64,000 bases of DNA from JAFDVL01 sp964631865 (GTDB lineage: Bacteria; Acidobacteriota; Blastocatellia; RBC074). Below, piece after piece: positions 61,649-64,000 of this stretch (positions are counted from its first letter, which is position 1; each line of letters begins with the position of its first letter). A model generated the notes under the pieces. That model saw only the letters and a program-made list of their open reading frames with translations. It was not told the origin of the DNA and ran no database searches. Location of the stretch: contig CAZWAK010000012.1 in assembly GCA_964631865.1 (NCBI GenBank), forward strand, positions 13,696-77,695, read 5' to 3'. Both the position numbers and the translations under genes were made by a program.

Positions 61649-62947
61649 ATGATCGGTCGCTACACCTTGCCCGAAATGGGCGCCATCTGGACAGAAGAAA
61701 ACAAATATCAAACCTGGCTCGAGGTCGAAATCGCCGCGTGTCAGGCCAATGCCGAAGCCGGTTCGATTCCGCTGGAAGCGGTCGAAGTCATCCGACAAAA
61801 AGCCGCGTTCACGGTCGAGCGCATTCACGAACTCGAAAAAACGACGGATCACGACGTCATCGCCTTCACGACGAATCTGGCCGAAAACATTGGCGACGAA
61901 GCGCGCTGGGTGCATTACGGGTTGACGTCATCGGACGTCGTGGACACGGCGAATGGCTTGTTGCTGCGCGAGGCGGGCGATTTGATTATTGCGAAGTTGC
62001 AAACCTTGAGCGACCTGTTGCGCCGCAAAGCATTTCAGTACAAAGACACGCCGATGATCGGTCGCACGCACGGCATTCACGCCGAGCCGACGACGATGGG
62101 GATGACGTTCGCGTTGTGGTTTGAAGAGAACCGCCGCAACGTGGATCGGATGACGCGCGCGCGCGCAGGCATCAGCTACGGCAAGCTGTCCGGCGCGGTC
62201 GGCACGTTCGCGCATCTCGAACCTGAAATCGAAGAGCGCGTCTGCTTCCTGCTCGGCCTGAAACCGGCCAACGTTTCGACACAGGTGATTCAGCGCGACC
62301 GTTATTCGGAATTCGTTTGCACGTTGGCGATCATCGCTTCGTCGCTCGAAAAAATCGCGCTGCAAATTCGCCATTGGCAGCGCACCGAAGTCCGCGAAGC
62401 ACACGAATACTTCAAGCCCGGCCAGAAAGGCTCGTCCGCGATGCCGCACAAACGCAATCCGATTTTGTCCGAACGCCTCTGCGGCCTCGCGCGCGTCGTG
62501 CGTGGTTATGCGATGACCGCGCTCGAAAACAATGCGCTCTGGCACGAACGCGACATTTCGCATTCGGGCGCGGAGCGTGTGATCCTGCCGGACGCCTGCA
62601 TCGCTGTAGATTACATGCTGGCGAAGACGACAAGTTTGCTCGACAAGCTGGTCATCAACGAAGCGCAGTTGCTGAAGAATTTGCATCTGACGCGCGGCCT
62701 CGTGTTTTCAGGACAGTTGTTATTGGAACTCGCCGCCGCAGGCGCACAACGCGAAGAAGCGTATTACTGGGTGCAACGCAATGCGCTGAATTCGTGGGAC
62801 AACGGGTTGGATTTCCGCGAACTGGTGACGAACGATCCCGATATTTCCAAGCTGCTTACTGCCGAACAAATTGAGCGCGCATTTGATGTGAAAACGCGGC
62901 TCAGAAATATTGATCGCGTGTTCGAGCGCGTCTTTGGAGAAAGCTGA
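61649..62947 (+). CDS. purB: Adenylosuccinate lyase
   Basis: 432 residues, the usual size for short bacterial PurB. It splits adenylosuccinate to AMP and fumarate and also acts on SAICAR in purine synthesis. Motifs: TLPEMGAIWTEENKYQTWLE at the N-terminus, TDHDVIAFTTNLAE (first His), HYGLTSSDVVDTANGLLL, GRTHGIHAEPTTMGM (general acid His), the fumarase/aspartase signature GSSAMPHKRNPILSERLCG with the catalytic Ser loop (about 260-275), and WHERDISHSGAERVILPD. Soluble and cytosolic. AGGA-type purine-rich sequence precedes the ATG. No other purine gene is in the window. Confidence 0.97.
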   Translation: MIGRYTLPEMGAIWTEENKYQTWLEVEIAACQANAEAGSIPLEAVEVIRQKAAFTVERIHELEKTTDHDVIAFTTNLAENIGDEARWVHYGLTSSDVVDTANGLLLREAGDLIIAKLQTLSDLLRRKAFQYKDTPMIGRTHGIHAEPTTMGMTFALWFEENRRNVDRMTRARAGISYGKLSGAVGTFAHLEPEIEERVCFLLGLKPANVSTQVIQRDRYSEFVCTLAIIASSLEKIALQIRHWQRTEVREAHEYFKPGQKGSSAMPHKRNPILSERLCGLARVVRGYAMTALENNALWHERDISHSGAERVILPDACIAVDYMLAKTTSLLDKLVINEAQLLKNLHLTRGLVFSGQLLLELAAAGAQREEAYYWVQRNALNSWDNGLDFRELVTNDPDISKLLTAEQIERAFDVKTRLRNIDRVFERVFGES

Positions 62948-62987
62948 TCTATTGAGCCGCGTTTATTTCTGGCGTAGAGTGGGCGCG

Positions 62988-63356
62988 ATGTCCGTCAAAT
63001 CGAGAGCTTACATTGCATCCGGGTTCCTTTGCGTTGCCCTCGGCGTCGCCGGCATTCCGCTGCCGTTGCTGCCGACGACCCCGTTTTTATTGCTCGCCGC
63101 GTTCTGCTTCGCGCGCGGCAGTGAGCGCTGGCATCGCTGGTTGCTGACGCATCCGACGCTCAGCCCATACGTCCTTGCCTTCCGCGACAAACACGGCTTG
63201 ACGCGCGCCCAGAAATGGCGCATCGCTGCCCTGGTCACGCTCACGCTGTTGGTCACAGGAGCATTCGCGCCGATCTATGGCAAATTGCTCGCGCTCGTGA
63301 TTTGGAGCACGACGATGCTGTACTTGTACTTCAGCCGCTCCGCCTCGTCGAATTGA
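62988..63356 (+). CDS. Inner-membrane protein of the YbaN/DUF454 family
   Basis: 122 residues from the ATG at 62988 (MSVKSRAYIASG). The family signature is GVAGIPLPLLPTTPFLLLAAFCFARGSERWHRWLLTHP. Helices at about 8-40, 75-95 and 97-115 make two to three membrane spans, and a conserved loop WHRWLLTHPTLSPYV lies between them. Function unknown in all species, although the gene is widespread in Proteobacteria (YbaN). It is 40 bp downstream of purB on the same strand and may be read through from it. Confidence 0.9.
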   Translation: MSVKSRAYIASGFLCVALGVAGIPLPLLPTTPFLLLAAFCFARGSERWHRWLLTHPTLSPYVLAFRDKHGLTRAQKWRIAALVTLTLLVTGAFAPIYGKLLALVIWSTTMLYLYFSRSASSN

Positions 63357-63417
63357 GGGGCGATGATAGCAGCCCGTGAGCAATGTTGGCTGAGTTGTGA
63401 TGTAATAAGGCGCATAT

Positions 63418-64000
63418 ATGGCAGATCAATTCTCAAAATCCCAAGTTGATCGGTTAGGTGAACGTCTGAAGAAAGGTAAGATTGAAGAAGCTGACCTGCG
63501 AATGCTGGATCAATACCGTCGTTTGTATACGCCTGCTTACGAAGTCGTAGTCAAAGCGATTCGGGGGCAGTTGTTGCTGGAACCGACGGGAAGGCCTGCC
63601 AAGTCCACTACATCCATTGTTGAGAAACTGCGCCGCGAAAGCATACGTCTCACGCAAATTCAGGATATTGCGGGCTGCCGTTTGATCGCAACAGACATAA
63701 GAAATCAGGATGAAGTTGTGGCTTCGCTTCGTAATCTCCTTGAAGATGTTACAACCGTTGATCGGCGCGAGAAACCAAGCCATGGGTATCGCGCAGTTCA
63801 CCTGATTGTGAGGGTGCAAAAAAGGCTGATTGAGATACAGGTACGGACAGTGCCACAACATCTTTGGGCTGAGCTATCGGAAAAACTTTCTGATATTTTT
63901 GGGCAAACTTTTAAGTATGGCGGCGGAGATGAAAAGATTCGTGAGGCACTTGTGGGTTCATCTGTAGTAGTTTGTGATTTGGAAAACAAGGAAAAAATCT
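63418..64000 (+). CDS. RelA/SpoT-domain protein, partial (cut by window end)
   Basis: 194 complete codons are visible from the ATG at 63418 to the window edge without a stop. The (p)ppGpp synthetase fold is shown by KSTTSIVEKLRRESIRLTQI, QIQDIAGCRLIATD, DRREKPSHGYRAVHLIVRV (substrate-stacking Tyr in GYRAVH) and LIEIQVRTVPQHLWAELSEK. No HD hydrolase domain precedes it, so it is of the small alarmone synthetase type, unless a further domain follows outside the window. Codon use is more AT-rich than in purB. The C-terminal fusion partner, if any, cannot be seen. Confidence 0.9.
   Translation, partial: MADQFSKSQVDRLGERLKKGKIEEADLRMLDQYRRLYTPAYEVVVKAIRGQLLLEPTGRPAKSTTSIVEKLRRESIRLTQIQDIAGCRLIATDIRNQDEVVASLRNLLEDVTTVDRREKPSHGYRAVHLIVRVQKRLIEIQVRTVPQHLWAELSEKLSDIFGQTFKYGGGDEKIREALVGSSVVVCDLENKEKI

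Noticed and set aside
1..64000. tRNA, rRNA, CRISPR, phage integrase or attachment sites
   Set aside because: Looked for typical arms, TPsiC-like motifs, direct repeats and integrase motifs on both strands by eye; none was convincing. A tRNAscan-SE/Infernal run would settle this.

Overview
The window looks like chromosomal DNA of an Acidobacteriota member, most likely class Blastocatellia. This is an inference from gene content, not from a marker gene. The signs are an ECF sigma factor overlapping a Ser/Thr kinase with a TolB-like propeller, two giant VPS10/sortilin-type propeller proteins, a VWFA-related acidobacterial secreted protein, a Pirellula-type haem-binding protein, a PEP-CTERM protein, many secreted S9/S8/M19 peptidases and moderately high GC. 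I see no rRNA, tRNA, CRISPR array, prophage or intact insertion sequence.

Layout. 0-8.6 kb: small membrane protein, Tat-exported sugar isomerase-like protein, divergent LolD-type ATPase and TesA-type esterase (a ybbA/tesA arrangement without the permease), M19 dipeptidase, haem protein divergent from an AidB-type acyl-CoA dehydrogenase, a hypothetical and an aminotransferase. 8.7-18 kb: signalling block (ECF sigma/kinase pair, TPR protein ending in CxxCH, LytS/LytTR two-component pair), then a peroxiredoxin whose peroxidatic cysteine codon is TGA and a 2,3-diaminopropionate ammonia-lyase-like enzyme. 18-25.5 kb: two S9 peptidases around an unknown secreted protein, and an oligopeptide-type binding lipoprotein. 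25.8-34.4 kb: secreted low-complexity protein, a lone MalT-type ATPase, a 1104-residue MalT/TPR/BTAD regulator, and a subtilase with 16 exact octapeptide repeats and SLH-like repeats. 34.5-42.3 kb: secreted unknown, VPS10-like propeller, MetX-like hydrolase and a second subtilase with a hexapeptide-repeat tail.

42.3-45.7 kb is a gene graveyard: broken IS5-type transposase joined to a secretin scrap, a PEP-CTERM gene, a catalytic-domain-less and frameshifted subtilase tail, half of a DUF4081/GNAT protein and a transposase tail. 45.7-53.5 kb, minus strand: AlkD-like DNA repair protein overlapping an amino-acid permease, secreted MBL hydrolase, secreted serine hydrolase and the second VPS10-like protein. 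53.7-57.7 kb: remnant of an alpha/beta hydrolase, then an exported amidase, exported FMN alpha-hydroxy-acid oxidase and exported HpcH/HpaI aldolase, possibly one pathway. 57.8-64 kb: ceramidase-family membrane protein, HigBA toxin-antitoxin, YycJ-type MBL hydrolase overlapping a VWA protein, purB, a YbaN-type protein and a RelA/SpoT-domain protein cut by the window end.

Two themes stand out. First, the TGA in the peroxiredoxin sits at the CxxC active site and is followed by a bacterial-SECIS-like hairpin, so the gene is a strong selenoprotein candidate. Second, many intergenic gaps carry long imperfect inverted repeats whose arms are built from short recurring words (ATTCGTG, GAATGAA, AATCTTGT). 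Two of them end 13-14 nt before start codons that lack a Shine-Dalgarno.
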